DNA of 64,000 bases. Origin: Bryopsis sp. KO-2023 (lineage: Eukaryota; Chlorophyta; Ulvophyceae; Bryopsidales; Bryopsidaceae). Shown here one piece after another: positions 45,566-55,829 of the stretch (positions are counted from its first letter, which is position 1; the number at the start of each line of letters is the position of its first letter). The stretch is from contig BSYQ01000010.1 in the NCBI GenBank assembly GCA_030272585.1, positions 4,526,001-4,590,000 on the forward strand. The letters run 5' to 3'. The translations under genes were made by a program, and so were the position numbers. Under the pieces are notes generated by a model. The model searched no databases, was not told the origin of the DNA, and worked only from the letters and a program-made list of their open reading frames with translations.

Positions 45566-46987
45566 ATGTTGGTAGACGCGCAGAATGTGTTTACGCAAGG
45601 ATATGTCGACGAAGTGAGGGAACTGCAAGGTTTGCGCGAGGAGATCGACCGCCTGAGAGAATGGCGGGGTGAGGAGCGCGTGGCCTGGACGTCCGAGGTA
45701 GCAGAAGCGCGGGAGTCAGGAGTGAAAACTGGCGGTTCGCACTTTGTGAGCGATGCTGCCGAAGCGAAAGCGAAGGAACGCGGAAAGAAAGGGGACAGCG
45801 TTCTTGTTGGGATAGAAGAAGACGAGCCAGCGAAGAGCTCGAGTGCGTGGGCGTGGCTTTTCGGAGAAAAGCGTCAGAAGGTTGTGGTAGTGAATGGGTG
45901 CGTTTCTGTCACGTGCTGCTCGCGCATGATTATGGAATTTGCGCAGTCAGTTATGACATTGGCGTTGGAGCACCTGAGTGCGTTTTTTGGGGATCCGTTG
46001 AGATATATTAAGGAGGGGTATGATTTGATAATACCTGAATTAAGGGACAATCTGGAAATTTTATCTAAGGTGCTGGGGTGGATTTTTTTGATGATGGCCT
46101 TGAATATAGTGGCCTATTTCTATCTGTACCTTGCTAACTTAAAAAAGGTGGCAGCTGAGTGTGCTGGGTGGGGTTTGAAGCTGCCACTGATGTTGGTGGT
46201 TTCCAAAATTATTACTAAACTGTGGGGGTTGATGATTAAGACACTCAGGGTGCCAAAAATAGGGAATGGCAGTGTTGACAAGACCGCTGAGGAGATTCGC
46301 AATCTGAAAGTTGAGCTACAGGCTCAAAGTAAAATGTTCAAGGAGATGATGGAAAGTAATGGGGGCAGTCGGACTGAGCGACAGTACCGTGCGACATGCG
46401 GGAACTGTGGAAGTAAAACACACCGAACATCGGAGTGTACTGAACCTCGGAGATGCCTGTGGTGTGGTAGTAAGGATCACGGGATCCAGCGCTGCCCAAA
46501 AAAAGCACAAGGAGTGCCTAAGTCTTTTTTTCCAAAAGTACACTTTGCAGGAAACGCAGATCGAACCGGGGACCCCTCTGAGGCAAGAATGGAGAGTGAT
46601 ACCACGCTGATGTATATGCCTATCATGCTTGGTGGGAGAGCGGTTAAGTCGTGTTTAATAGACACTGGGGCGGAGGTTAACATACTGTCTTCGGCTGAGT
46701 GCGTAAGGCACGGGATTCCTTACGAGTCAGTTTCGGGGGAGCACATCATCGGAGTGAGTGGGGAGCAGAGCCCCATCCTAGGGCGCACTGTCCTGGAAGC
46801 AGTGGTGGGCCCCGCTGAGCCCACCCCCCTGGAGTTTTTCGTGGTAAAAAATGTGACAAACACACTACTTGGATTGCCTGGGCTTCGAGCTTGCAAGCTG
46901 ACTGTGGATTGCGAACGTGGCGAGTTGAAGTGCGACGCTACTGGAAGGCGTGTTAAAGTAATGGTCACTCAGAAGCAAAAAAACTGA
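45566..46987 (+). CDS. gag-pro: element 2 Gag-protease
   Basis: 473 codons, ATG at 45566. N-terminal helical and charged region; hydrophobic segment about 169-189 (VLGWIFLMMALNIVAYFYLY) and a second hydrophobic/amphipathic stretch about 203-225; a short coiled coil; two CCHC knuckles at about 278-310 (CGNCGSKTHRTSEC and CLWCGSKDHGIQRC); aspartic protease with LIDTGAEVN near residue 366 and LLGLPGL near the end. The ORF stops (TGA 46985-46987) directly after a slippery heptamer. Membrane segments inside Gag are unusual for LTR elements. Confidence 0.85.
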   Translation: MLVDAQNVFTQGYVDEVRELQGLREEIDRLREWRGEERVAWTSEVAEARESGVKTGGSHFVSDAAEAKAKERGKKGDSVLVGIEEDEPAKSSSAWAWLFGEKRQKVVVVNGCVSVTCCSRMIMEFAQSVMTLALEHLSAFFGDPLRYIKEGYDLIIPELRDNLEILSKVLGWIFLMMALNIVAYFYLYLANLKKVAAECAGWGLKLPLMLVVSKIITKLWGLMIKTLRVPKIGNGSVDKTAEEIRNLKVELQAQSKMFKEMMESNGGSRTERQYRATCGNCGSKTHRTSECTEPRRCLWCGSKDHGIQRCPKKAQGVPKSFFPKVHFAGNADRTGDPSEARMESDTTLMYMPIMLGGRAVKSCLIDTGAEVNILSSAECVRHGIPYESVSGEHIIGVSGEQSPILGRTVLEAVVGPAEPTPLEFFVVKNVTNTLLGLPGLRACKLTVDCERGELKCDATGRRVKVMVTQKQKN

Positions 46988-47015
46988 GTGGCCCCCCTTT
47001 CGATAGGAAGGGGGG
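46978..47015 (+). promoter_or_regulatory. -1 ribosomal frameshift signal, gag-pro to pol
   Basis: Heptamer A AAA AAC at 46978-46984 in the Gag frame, then a 7-nt spacer including the stop, then a 10-bp stem (46992-47001 with 47006-47015, one T-G wobble) closed by loop GATA. Pol lies in exactly the -1 frame from 46984. This matches the standard retroviral layout. Confidence 0.85.
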
Positions 47016-48072
47016 ATCAGTGGAGCTGATCGTTAATTGGGAGCCTGAAAAAGGGAATGGGTTCTCGCAAAAAGAGGACTGCGTGCAGGTGCTGAGTGGA
47101 AAGGCACGTTTTATTCCACCCCACACTTGGACTAAGCTTTACCTTCCGTTTTCGATAACTGTACTGGGTACTGTGACCCTCGCCAGTGCGATCCACCGAG
47201 CCTGCGTTGTTTCTGGGGTGTCGTCGACACCTGGGGGGCAGATGCGTGTGGATGTTTATAACGCATCGGATGAGGTGTTAACTTTTACACCAACCACACC
47301 CGTGATCAACATTTTCGGAGTAAGGGAGTTGCGAGTAACCGGAGGAAAGGAAACTGTGAGAAGAGTGAATCAGTGTTCAGTAGAAATCACTGGAACATCA
47401 TTGAGGAAGGAAATCTGTGAGACCTTCCCAATTGTTTTCGATCACGCAAAACATGAAATTACTGAGAAAATGGCTGAGATGGCAGTACGAAGAAACGAGG
47501 TGCCTTTCCCCGAACCGCCTGAGCTGGGGGTTCGTACTCAGTACTGCTTATCGAGTGCGGCTGGGAGGAGTACGGTTCAGACTGTCCTGGAGGAATACGA
47601 ACAAAAAGGATATCTGAGATCAGCATCGAAGTCAGAGTCAGTCTACCTATCACCACTACTACCAGTACTGAAGCCCAACGGAAAAGTCAGACTCACCAAC
47701 GATTACAGGAAGTTGAACGGATATTTCCGAACTGGTGGGACACCCGTCACATCTCACTCTGATTCATGGACCAAATTATGGGAGATCGATCCTCAGTGGC
47801 GTTACTTTGCGAAAGTGGATCTTAAAGATGCTTTTTTTAGTATCCCCCTGTCCGAGGAAATACAGAGATACTTCGGTTTCACATTCGGAGAGCGCACTTT
47901 CGTGTGGAAAAGACTTCCCCAGGGGTTTCTGTGGGCATCAACACTATTTTCGGAGAGAGCTGCTGAGGTGGTGGCTGGCCTGGCGGTACAGTTCGCCGAT
48001 GACTTACTAGTAGGAGCCAGGTCACTTCAAGAACTAAGGGAAAAGCTACTGCTATTATTTAAGCGGCTGTGA
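46984..48072 (+). CDS. pol: element 2 Pol (truncated reverse transcriptase)
   Basis: Read by -1 frameshift; the open frame ends at TGA 48070-48072. It includes a dUTPase/linker-like stretch, then RT: LKPNGKVRLTNDYRKLNGYF, KVDLKDAFFSIPLSEE, KRLPQGFLWASTLFSE and the active site QFADDLLVGA. RNase H and integrase are missing. The next 550 bp hold only scraps, so this copy cannot supply a full Pol. Confidence 0.8.
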   Translation: MSGPPFDRKGGSVELIVNWEPEKGNGFSQKEDCVQVLSGKARFIPPHTWTKLYLPFSITVLGTVTLASAIHRACVVSGVSSTPGGQMRVDVYNASDEVLTFTPTTPVINIFGVRELRVTGGKETVRRVNQCSVEITGTSLRKEICETFPIVFDHAKHEITEKMAEMAVRRNEVPFPEPPELGVRTQYCLSSAAGRSTVQTVLEEYEQKGYLRSASKSESVYLSPLLPVLKPNGKVRLTNDYRKLNGYFRTGGTPVTSHSDSWTKLWEIDPQWRYFAKVDLKDAFFSIPLSEEIQRYFGFTFGERTFVWKRLPQGFLWASTLFSERAAEVVAGLAVQFADDLLVGARSLQELREKLLLLFKRL

Positions 48073-48648
48073 TATAAAGATGCTTTACTACAGTTCAGGA
48101 AGAGGGAGACTAAGTCTTTCTTCGAGTCCAAGTTGTTTTACAAGAAGGTCTGGTCCGAATAAGTATTCAGTCCAACCTGACAGCCTGTAACCTGAGGCTG
48201 TGTACAATCCCAGTTGTATGGTCCAGAGCGTCTCAACCTCTCTGGCCATACGACACTTGTCCGACTATAATGCATGAGGCACTCAGCGGTACGCGGTCTG
48301 GACAGATGGCACCATCTGTTCCAGGACGCGGAACTCTGAGTGGTACTGCGAATCTAAGCCGTGGATTTGATAGGACCCGCGGCCATGTCAATGGCCAGGA
48401 CTTGTCCGTCCTGAGTCTGAGTCATCAGAGAGTCAGTCGCATCGATGCGATTCTACAGAACCGCACCGAGTGCTCCTGGGTCTGACTGGGGACCTGTTCG
48501 GCCTGAGCTGAACCAGGTTCATATCAGGCTGGCTATTTTTGGAATGAAAGCAAACGAAGCGAAGATTGAGTGGCTGACTCAAAATGTGACCTTCTGTAAG
48601 GGACACGGGGTATAGACAACTCAACAGACTTACAATAGAAGAACAACA
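48073..48648 (+). pseudogene. degenerate element 2 / RT remnant
   Basis: Stops in all frames. Between about 48490 and 48605 a plus-strand frame resembles the RT region after the active site (LAIFGMKANEAKIEW, then VTFCKGHGV and stop). The rest is unassigned. Confidence 0.45.
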
Positions 48649-48716
48649 CGGTCTAAGGCGAGAAGCCTTAAGACTCGTCAACCGTTGACCCGGGTTCGAA
48701 TCCCGTCAACGGTCAC
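48649..48716 (+). pseudogene. tRNA-Leu-like 3' fragment
   Basis: CGGTCTAAGGCG at the left matches the D-arm half of eukaryotic leucine tRNAs, and GGGTTCGAATCCC is a perfect T-arm/B-box. The acceptor 5' strand and first half of the D arm are absent, and the anticodon stem would close an 11-base loop around TTAAGA. The end (CCGTTGAC...GTCAACGG) folds into its own hairpin. So it is a 5'-truncated or tRNA-derived sequence, not a normal gene. It lies near the junction of element 2 and element 4 remains. Confidence 0.45.
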
Positions 48717-48849
48717 AACCGTAACTGGCTGTAACTTCCGCTCACGTGACCCCGGACTACACCGTCCGGATACAGTCACCCACATCACACCGTTCCATCA
48801 CATTATCACACATTAGTCATCGGTCAGACGGCTACATAACCGACCTAAC

Positions 48850-48961
48850 CGATATGACAACCGTAGCTCACTGGTTCGCACCAGCGACCGTTACTAGACT
48901 CGATACTGAGAGGTCCCGGGATCAACTCTTGTGGATCCTGGACTGCTGCTACCTTTGGATG
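48850..48961 (-). pseudogene. element 4 continuation left of the element 3 insertion
   Basis: On the minus strand the protease frame of element 4 that is cut at 58257 stays open for 37 further codons here (beginning HPKVAAVQDPQEL) before TAG. This supports that element 3 split element 4. Chance openness over 37 codons is roughly one in six, so the target duplication is the stronger evidence. Confidence 0.45.
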
Positions 48962-48966
48962 GAATC

Positions 48967-49763
48967 TGTAACGATGCAGAACTGGACCAGTACTACTGGC
49001 AGTTCTACCCTAAGAAGGGTCCAACACTCATAGCAAGACAGCAGAGCAGAATGCTGCTGCTGCTGCTGCTATGACTAATACTACCACTGCTACTCCATGA
49101 ATGGATATTCACAGGAGATGCAGCAAGGGATGTGAACGAGTGCTGCAGGCGCCGTCACATCAGGAAGATGATATATGAGGTCTATGACCGACTGCTGCAA
49201 GAGGAACGAAGTGCAGCAGCAGACCGACATAGTGGAGTCATCGACGCTGCAAGGGAAAGCACGACTGCTGCAAGAGAGAAGTCGTGATAGTACTACTACA
49301 ATAGTATTACTTCCCCGTGCGTAACGATGAGAGAGGTGTAGCAACACCGTGACAGACAAGCACAACAGTCTATGACTGACATCGGGAGTGCTGCGGAGAT
49401 CGCAGCAGCGTCGCGCTGCAGGAGATGCAGCACGTGAGAGGGATGCAGCATTGGCGGCAGAGATCACGTGATATGTCGACAAGCTGGCATCGAGAGTGGG
49501 AACTTCGTGTGAGGCGTCAGCCGTCACTGCAGCAAGAGTTAACGAAGGCGCAACAAAGGCGCGACTAACCTTCTAGAGACTCGAAGAAGGGTTGAAAAGA
49601 GACGACACGCTGTCGAAGTTCCTAGTCGACTAGGCGGAGAGTACAGTCAGGAATAGAGGATGCAAGGAAATAAGAAGGGCTTTGTGGTTGTTTGTATGTC
49701 TTGGTTTAAGTGTAAAAAGAGTCTTTCTGCAGCAAAGTCGTTCGAAAAAAGATAGTCGTTTCA
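48967..49763 (+). repeat. element 3 5' LTR
   Basis: 797 bp, equal in length and apparently in sequence to 57460-58256. Rich in GCAG/TGCAGC motifs. An antisense 145-codon ORF (49527-49090) is present in both LTR copies. Confidence 0.95.
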
Positions 49764-49764
49764 T

Positions 49765-49776
49765 TGGTTTCGGAGC
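49765..49776 (+). promoter_or_regulatory. element 3 primer-binding site
   Basis: TGGTTTCGGAGC, one base after the LTR end; same site as elements 1, 2 and 5. Confidence 0.85.
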
Positions 49777-49803
49777 TAGGGATCGAACGGGCTTTGGAAG
49801 TTT

Positions 49804-50619
49804 ATGTTGGAAAGACGAAGGACAGTGATCGGACATTGGGAGCTCGGAAACTTTCGTGCCGAAGTCTCCCAACCAAGGACATATATCCCAGGGGTCACCC
49901 CTGTACCCTCGGACGTCGACTCGGAAGATCTACCCGACTGGGGTCACGAAGAAAACGAGGAGCCGACAGAAGTCGAACCTGCAGCAGAGTTTGCAGCAGC
50001 ACCTGCAGCAGTACAGAGAGGATACCCTATCGGCGGGACATACCCCCCTCGGGATACAGGTTATCCACCCGCACACGGTAACGAACCAGTTCTGAGACCG
50101 CGTAACCCCTTGTTGCCAGTCGCGTTGCAGAGTCAAAGTCTACCGGAAAGCGTACAACGCTTGTTGCGACAAAGGGAGAACCGACGACTGTGGGAGCAAG
50201 AACCCGGCGTCGAGGCTACCAGAACTATTGGACAGCCGTGGGATTGTCTCTACGTGATCATCAACCAGTGGGGTGACGAAGTTCCAGACATCGACCGAGA
50301 AGTGTTGGAAAGAGTTCAGTTCCACAACCACTACGTATTGGTTCCTAGGGAAGCGCAACGAAGCAGTCTACCGACGTACATTCCGTGCGCAAACCCCGCC
50401 TGCAGCGTCCTTCACGACCTGCAGCAAGGACCATCAAGCGACGCCTACGCTCCTTACCACGGCCATTTCCACCTTCGAGTGGAACAGCAGTTCGCACGCT
50501 ACGAACCGTGCGTAAGTTGGAGGTGCGCGCGCTATCAAAGGTTACTGGAATTGGAACGTGTCAATGGCGGACCAGCAGCAGCAGCAGCAGCAGCACCCAA
50601 TGCAGCACGCGCAACATGA
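49804..50619 (+). CDS. element 3 ORF1, novel pre-gag protein
   Basis: 271 codons from the ATG at 49804, the first ORF after the PBS. Acidic/Pro-rich N-terminal half (EENEEPTEVEPAAEFAAAP), then a compact region with two CX4C pairs (CANPAC and CVSWRC) about 45 residues apart with HGHFH between them, a plausible zinc site. It ends in an Ala tract from the CAG/GCA repeat, overlapping the start of gag by 56 bp in another frame. I recognise no homologue. Its position suggests either a separately translated accessory protein or an N-terminal Gag extension reached by frameshift. Confidence 0.6.
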   Translation: MLERRRTVIGHWELGNFRAEVSQPRTYIPGVTPVPSDVDSEDLPDWGHEENEEPTEVEPAAEFAAAPAAVQRGYPIGGTYPPRDTGYPPAHGNEPVLRPRNPLLPVALQSQSLPESVQRLLRQRENRRLWEQEPGVEATRTIGQPWDCLYVIINQWGDEVPDIDREVLERVQFHNHYVLVPREAQRSSLPTYIPCANPACSVLHDLQQGPSSDAYAPYHGHFHLRVEQQFARYEPCVSWRCARYQRLLELERVNGGPAAAAAAAPNAARAT

Positions 50620-51610
50620 CGGAAACGCACATGGCGCACAGGATGTGGCAAATGATGTGCAGCAGATGGGCAACATGATCATGCAGCTGCAGCAGGAAAT
50701 CGCCAATTTGCGTCAGACTCAACAGGATGTGCTGCATGCTAATGCACAGATGCAGCAACAGCCAGCGCCGCAAGCCGCACTCGGAAGAGCAAGGGCGAAA
50801 CCGCCAGAACTCTGGAATGGTAGTCCCGATGACATCCCATTGAGTGAGTGGTTGGTACAACTACAGACCTACTTTGAAGTGACTAATACGCACGACGGAC
50901 ACCAGCAAGTGCTGGTTGCTGCAGGCCACCTTCGTGGTGCAGCAAGCACTTATTGGAGAATGCGTTATGAAGCAAATCAAAGTCAGGAACAAGATCTCCC
51001 AGAGGATGTGTACCAACTGGTAGAGGACCTTAAAGACCAGTTTGGCAAAGTACATGCGAATCGTGATTTCCGAAGAGAATGGGGTCGTCTGCGACAAGGA
51101 TCAAAGTCTGTTGTCGAGTATACTCATCAGTTCAGGCGACTGATGCTGCAGATCGAGGATTCCAACCCCGGGGAACAGATGTTCCGCTATCTCGACGGAC
51201 TACACGAACGACTGCGAACGAAGGTCGAATTAGAAGCCCCAAACACACTGGAAGAAGCGATCACGATCGCAGCCACGTGGGAAGGTCCCCTCGAAAGGAG
51301 AAGAGAAGGAGGAGAACCGAACAGGGCAAGACCAGCAGATCGCAGGAGAAACAGGAGGAGAGACGACCAGCGAGGAAGGTGGCGCGGAGGACAGAATGCC
51401 CGACCTGCCGCCAACCCACGCTATGGACGTCAACGGAGAGACGATCGGATGGAGGTGGACAATTTGCAGCATCAAAGACCCGGCGCTGCAGCACATCAGA
51501 GAACGGCCAACGGGAAGGCTAAGGGCAAGCGACAGGCTCGCGATACCATCGTTTGCTACAGGTGTGGCAAACCGGGCCATATTCAGGCTCAATGCAGAGT
51601 AAAAGCATGA
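50564..51610 (+). CDS. gag: element 3 Gag
   Basis: ATG at 50564, 348 codons. A poly-Gln start from a (CAG)n tract; a retrotransposon-Gag domain ([65 protein letters not shown]); an Arg-rich region ([20 protein letters not shown]); and one CCHC knuckle [14 protein letters not shown]. Its stop TGA (51608-51610) overlaps the pol ATG as ATGA. Confidence 0.9.
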   Translation: MADQQQQQQQHPMQHAQHDGNAHGAQDVANDVQQMGNMIMQLQQEIANLRQTQQDVLHANAQMQQQPAPQAALGRARAKPPELWNGSPDDIPLSEWLVQLQTYFEVTNTHDGHQQVLVAAGHLRGAASTYWRMRYEANQSQEQDLPEDVYQLVEDLKDQFGKVHANRDFRREWGRLRQGSKSVVEYTHQFRRLMLQIEDSNPGEQMFRYLDGLHERLRTKVELEAPNTLEEAITIAATWEGPLERRREGGEPNRARPADRRRNRRRDDQRGRWRGGQNARPAANPRYGRQRRDDRMEVDNLQHQRPGAAAHQRTANGKAKGKRQARDTIVCYRCGKPGHIQAQCRVKA

Positions 51611-54600
51611 GGCTGGGGACAGAGGGTGTCCCTAGCCGTAGTAAGGAAGTACAGGCGAAGGAGGAGAAAGGGGTGTATCCCCCCATTTTTGATTCAGCAA
51701 TTTATCCATGGATAGGCGAAAAAGAAGATCAAGAAAAGCAAGTAGAGCCTTGGGCCACTTGCAGCAGCAGCACATACTATCAGGTAGAGCCAAGGGCCAC
51801 CTGTAATCATTTGGGACTTTTGGGACAGGAAGAGCTTTATGCCACCTATAGACAAAAGAAGGGGAGTGAATGTGGGGAACCTCCCAGTTTTGAACCAGTT
51901 GAGCAAGTACAGGTAGAGCCTTGGGCCACCTGGGACAAGTGTGATGAAGGAGAGCGACAGGCCCCTTCTAGATATGTGAAAAGCAGGATTGTGAGGGTAT
52001 CCCCCCCTGCTGTTGGTGATTGTAATGAAAAGTTCAAGCATTACCAACCCGACTGTGAAACAGTTGCAGCAAAGCAGCTGATGTTAACATCCAGAGGTGC
52101 AGCAAATCCCCAGCACCATTTGGGCACTCTCAATGTCGCCGGAACATCTGAGGAGTTGCTCACAACAATAGCTGAAGTTGATGGGAAAACAGCTACTGTG
52201 TTAATCGACTCGGGAGCCTCAGAGCTTTTTGTATCAAGACAATGGGTTGCCGAGAATCAAATCCCTACAAGAACTTCTCAACAATCAAGGGAAGTGCTGC
52301 TTGCAGATGGAGTCACTAAGGAACAGAGTTGCACTGAAATAGTTGCACAAGTGACAATGGGGCAGTTCCAATCTCAGGAGGTACTACATGAAGTAACCCT
52401 GGGAAATTATGACATAATACTTGGAATGCCTTGGTTATGCAAGCATAACCCTCAAATCGATTGGCAGAAGAAGACAGTCCAGATACTGTTAAATGGACGA
52501 CGTCTCAAATTGCGAATGAGAAGAGCTCGGTCTCGGAAGGAAGACCTGCAGCAGAACAATGTTGAGGTCATCTCTGCTATTCAGTTGGCTGCTGAAGTAA
52601 AGAAAGGAGAACCAGCATTTCTGATTCACATAAAACAAGTGGAGGAACATGCAGCAGACCAAGAAAATCGAGAAATTAAAACTGCAGAGGATAGAGCAGA
52701 GTCTCAGAGACTAGAACAGCAGATGCGAACAGAATTCGCAGACTTATTTCGGGAAGAGCTACCGAATGAACTACCACCTGACAGGGGAGTCAGACATCGA
52801 ATTGAGTTGGTGGAAGGAGCCACCCCTCAGAAGAAAGGACTCTACAGGCTCAGCATTGCAGAACAACAAGAGTTGAAGAAACAGTTGGCTGCATTGCTGC
52901 AGCAAGGATTTATTCAACCCAGTAAATCACCATGGGGCGCGCCCGTGATCTTCGTTCCAAAGAAAAATGGGAAGATGCGCCTATGTGTTGATTATCGGGC
53001 TCTGAATAAATTAACGATCAAGAATAGGTACCCAATCCCAAGGATTGAAGACCTGCTTGATCAGGTACAAGGATGCAGAGTTTTCAGCAAGATTGATTTA
53101 TGTTCAGGCTACCATCAAGTACGCCTAGAACCAGAGGATTGCGAGAAAACTGCATTCCGTACCCGTTATGGACTGTATGAATATGTGGTGTTGCCATTTG
53201 GATTGACCAATGCACCAGCCACTTTCATGAACACCATGCATCATGTATTGCACGAATACTTGGATGTATTTTGTGTGGTCTACCTGGATGACATACTAAT
53301 CTACAGCAAGAGTTGGAGAGAGCATCGAGGACATGTGAGGAAGATACTCCAACTGCTGAGAACTCAGAAATTATATGTTTCGGAAAAGAAGTGTTACTTG
53401 GGACGCAACACAGTGGAATTTCTGGGACACGAGATATCCGCAGCAGGAATTTCGGTGCTGCAGGATAAGATTCAGGTCATCAAGGACTGGCCACAGCCAA
53501 CGACCTTGAAGGAACTTCGTTCCTTTCTGGGCCTGGCAAACTACTATCGCAGATTCATCAAAGGGTTCTCAACGATTGCGCAACCGCTCACAGAGTTGTT
53601 GAAGAAAACGACTGAATGGAAGTGGACTGCTGCAGCAACTGCAGCAATGACCCGGTTGAAGGCAACACTAGTTGCAGCACCGGTACTTCTCATTCCTGAC
53701 CCTGACAAGAAGTTTGAGCTTACCACGGATGCATCAGATTATGCAGTAGGTGCAGTGCTCACTCAGGATCAGGGCAGTGGACAACAACCTGTGGCGTTTG
53801 ACAGCCGCAAGCTCAACCCAGCAGAGATGAACTACGCGACTCATGAGAAAGAATTATTGGCCATCGTTCACGCCCTACGGGTCTGGCGTCATTACTTGGA
53901 CGCCCAGGAGTTCGTGATCTATACAGATCACGCGCCTCTGCGATATTTACAAACGCAGCCACACCTGTCTAAACGACAAGCCAGATGGATGGAACTCCTC
54001 CAGGAGTTCAAATATGAGATCAAATATCGTCCCGGCAAAGACAATGTGGTTGCAGATGCTTTGAGCCGTGCATCTCATCAAGCCACCCGAGAAGAAGAAC
54101 TCTTCGTGATCACCAGTGCCTCTCGCACGGATTTCGGGGAAAGGGTGACACAGGCGTATGATCAGGATGCACTGTGCAAACCATTAATTGCAAATCCTCA
54201 CCGACCCTCTAACATCCGATGGGATGGTACTCGGTTGTGGAAAAAGATGAACGAGCAGTGGAAATGGTGGATCCCGACGGCATTGCATGCAGAGGTGCTG
54301 CATGATGCCCACGATGGAGCACTGGCAGGCCACTTTGGCCGTCGCCGCACTCAAGCCCGGATCCAACAACATTACTACTGGCCAACTCTACCAACAACGG
54401 TCCAAAAATATGTTGCCAGCTGCGTCAAATGCCAACGCAATAAGGCACCGACACAACGCCCAATGGGCTTGCTGCAACCATTGCCTATTCCCGATGAGCG
54501 ATGGCAAGATGTTGCTTTGGACTTTATGGGGCCGTTACCCCCCACTGCTGCAGGCTATGATTATCTCCTGGTGGTGGTTGATCGCTACAGCAAAATGCTG

Positions 54601-55566
54601 CATTTGATCCCGACCAATCAGACAGTTACAGCGGTGCAGGTTGCTCGCTTGTTTTTCGACCATATTGTTCGATTACATGGACTCCCTCGCACCATTGTCT
54701 CGGATCGTGACCCCCGGTTCACCAGCCTGTTCTGGCGTGCGTTATGGAACTTGACTGGCACTCGGTTGGCCATGTCCAGTTCCTATCACCCAGAAACAGA
54801 TGGCCAAACTGAACGCTCCAATCGTACTATTCAAACTGTTCTTCGCAGTTACGTGCGACCAGCTGGTACGGATTGGGATTTGCATCTCGCAGCCGCCGAG
54901 TTTGCCTACAACACGGGTGTACATGATTCTACGGGGTTTTCCCCCTTCTATCTTGTCTATGGTCGGCTCCCCACCACCCCCTTGACGCCAGCAAACCCCT
55001 CGCTGGTGCCTGCCGCAGACGACTGGTGGGCTACTTGGACTCAGAACATTGATCGGGCCACAGCCGCCATTTCTAAAGCCCAAGATCGACAGCGGAGGTC
55101 CGCTAACCGTTCTAGGCGGGGAGGGAAGTTCGCCGTAGGCGATAAAGTTTTTCTGTCTACCAAAGACTTACCCCTCTCTCCTACATTGAATCGGAAGTTA
55201 ACGGCACAATACTGTGGTCCGTTTACAGTTACTGCATGCATATCAGATGTCACAGTACGCCTGGAATTGCCAGCATCGTTTGGACGACTGTACAATGCTT
55301 TCCATATCTCCAAACTCAAAGCTGCAACACTCTCGGCTCCAGACGAATTCCCTGGACGCCAGCAAGAGGTTCAACCAGAACCAGAGTTGGTTCAGGGCGA
55401 GTTGGAATATGAGGTTGAAGAAATATTGAGCAAACGCCAACACAGAGGCAAAACTCAATACTTAGTCCGATGGAAAGGCTACGATGTAGCAGATGACACC
55501 TGGGAGCCAAAGCAGAACTTGAGAAATGCTGCAGCAAAAGTAGCAGCATTTGAGCAACACCGTTAA
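51607..55566 (+). CDS. pol: element 3 Pol with chromodomain
   Basis: 1319 codons. The start ATG at 51607 overlaps the gag stop (ATGA). N-terminal linker with repeated VEPWAT-type motifs (three to four copies), protease ([15 protein letters not shown]), reverse transcriptase ([52 protein letters not shown]), RNase H ([13 protein letters not shown]), integrase with HHCC finger (HDGALAGHF...CVKCQ), DDE residues ([29 protein letters not shown]), and a C-terminal chromodomain ([26 protein letters not shown]). Chromodomains steer chromovirus integration to marked chromatin. Confidence 0.95.
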   Translation: MRLGTEGVPSRSKEVQAKEEKGVYPPIFDSAIYPWIGEKEDQEKQVEPWATCSSSTYYQVEPRATCNHLGLLGQEELYATYRQKKGSECGEPPSFEPVEQVQVEPWATWDKCDEGERQAPSRYVKSRIVRVSPPAVGDCNEKFKHYQPDCETVAAKQLMLTSRGAANPQHHLGTLNVAGTSEELLTTIAEVDGKTATVLIDSGASELFVSRQWVAENQIPTRTSQQSREVLLADGVTKEQSCTEIVAQVTMGQFQSQEVLHEVTLGNYDIILGMPWLCKHNPQIDWQKKTVQILLNGRRLKLRMRRARSRKEDLQQNNVEVISAIQLAAEVKKGEPAFLIHIKQVEEHAADQENREIKTAEDRAESQRLEQQMRTEFADLFREELPNELPPDRGVRHRIELVEGATPQKKGLYRLSIAEQQELKKQLAALLQQGFIQPSKSPWGAPVIFVPKKNGKMRLCVDYRALNKLTIKNRYPIPRIEDLLDQVQGCRVFSKIDLCSGYHQVRLEPEDCEKTAFRTRYGLYEYVVLPFGLTNAPATFMNTMHHVLHEYLDVFCVVYLDDILIYSKSWREHRGHVRKILQLLRTQKLYVSEKKCYLGRNTVEFLGHEISAAGISVLQDKIQVIKDWPQPTTLKELRSFLGLANYYRRFIKGFSTIAQPLTELLKKTTEWKWTAAATAAMTRLKATLVAAPVLLIPDPDKKFELTTDASDYAVGAVLTQDQGSGQQPVAFDSRKLNPAEMNYATHEKELLAIVHALRVWRHYLDAQEFVIYTDHAPLRYLQTQPHLSKRQARWMELLQEFKYEIKYRPGKDNVVADALSRASHQATREEELFVITSASRTDFGERVTQAYDQDALCKPLIANPHRPSNIRWDGTRLWKKMNEQWKWWIPTALHAEVLHDAHDGALAGHFGRRRTQARIQQHYYWPTLPTTVQKYVASCVKCQRNKAPTQRPMGLLQPLPIPDERWQDVALDFMGPLPPTAAGYDYLLVVVDRYSKMLHLIPTNQTVTAVQVARLFFDHIVRLHGLPRTIVSDRDPRFTSLFWRALWNLTGTRLAMSSSYHPETDGQTERSNRTIQTVLRSYVRPAGTDWDLHLAAAEFAYNTGVHDSTGFSPFYLVYGRLPTTPLTPANPSLVPAADDWWATWTQNIDRATAAISKAQDRQRRSANRSRRGGKFAVGDKVFLSTKDLPLSPTLNRKLTAQYCGPFTVTACISDVTVRLELPASFGRLYNAFHISKLKAATLSAPDEFPGRQQEVQPEPELVQGELEYEVEEILSKRQHRGKTQYLVRWKGYDVADDTWEPKQNLRNAAAKVAAFEQHR

Positions 55567-55829
55567 AAAGATGATAAAACGGTTGCAGCAACATGTGCTG
55601 CAGGTTGACAATGACGTGAACAGTCGACGAGCAAATAAGGAAACACAACAGCGACGGCTGCTAAGGGTTATACAAGCCTTAGATAAGCCATTTGAAGCGT
55701 CACCAACTATTTTGGGTGGTGTAGCATGATGGGATTGACAGCAACTGCTATAGCGAAGTTGCAGCAAAGTACTCGCGCCCACCAGACTTCACCACGACCT
55801 ACTGCACGCTTCGCCAAACCACAGACACC

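Larger units (their letters stand above)
45084..48605 (+). mobile_element. element 2: decayed LTR retrotransposon
   Basis: The 5' LTR, primer site, gag-protease ORF and the N-terminal half of pol are intact, then the frame is lost. A separate reverse-transcriptase scrap (reading LNQVHIRLAIFGMKANEAK, then NVTFCKGHGV) persists to about 48605. No 3' LTR was found, so the right end is approximate. It is related to element 1 by PBS, by the CAACA LTR end, by membrane segments in Gag and by RT style. Confidence 0.8.

Noticed and set aside
48841-48960. Permuted tRNA (5' half downstream of the 3' half at 48649-48716)
   Set aside because: GACCGTT occurs at about 48895, but no matching D-arm follows it.
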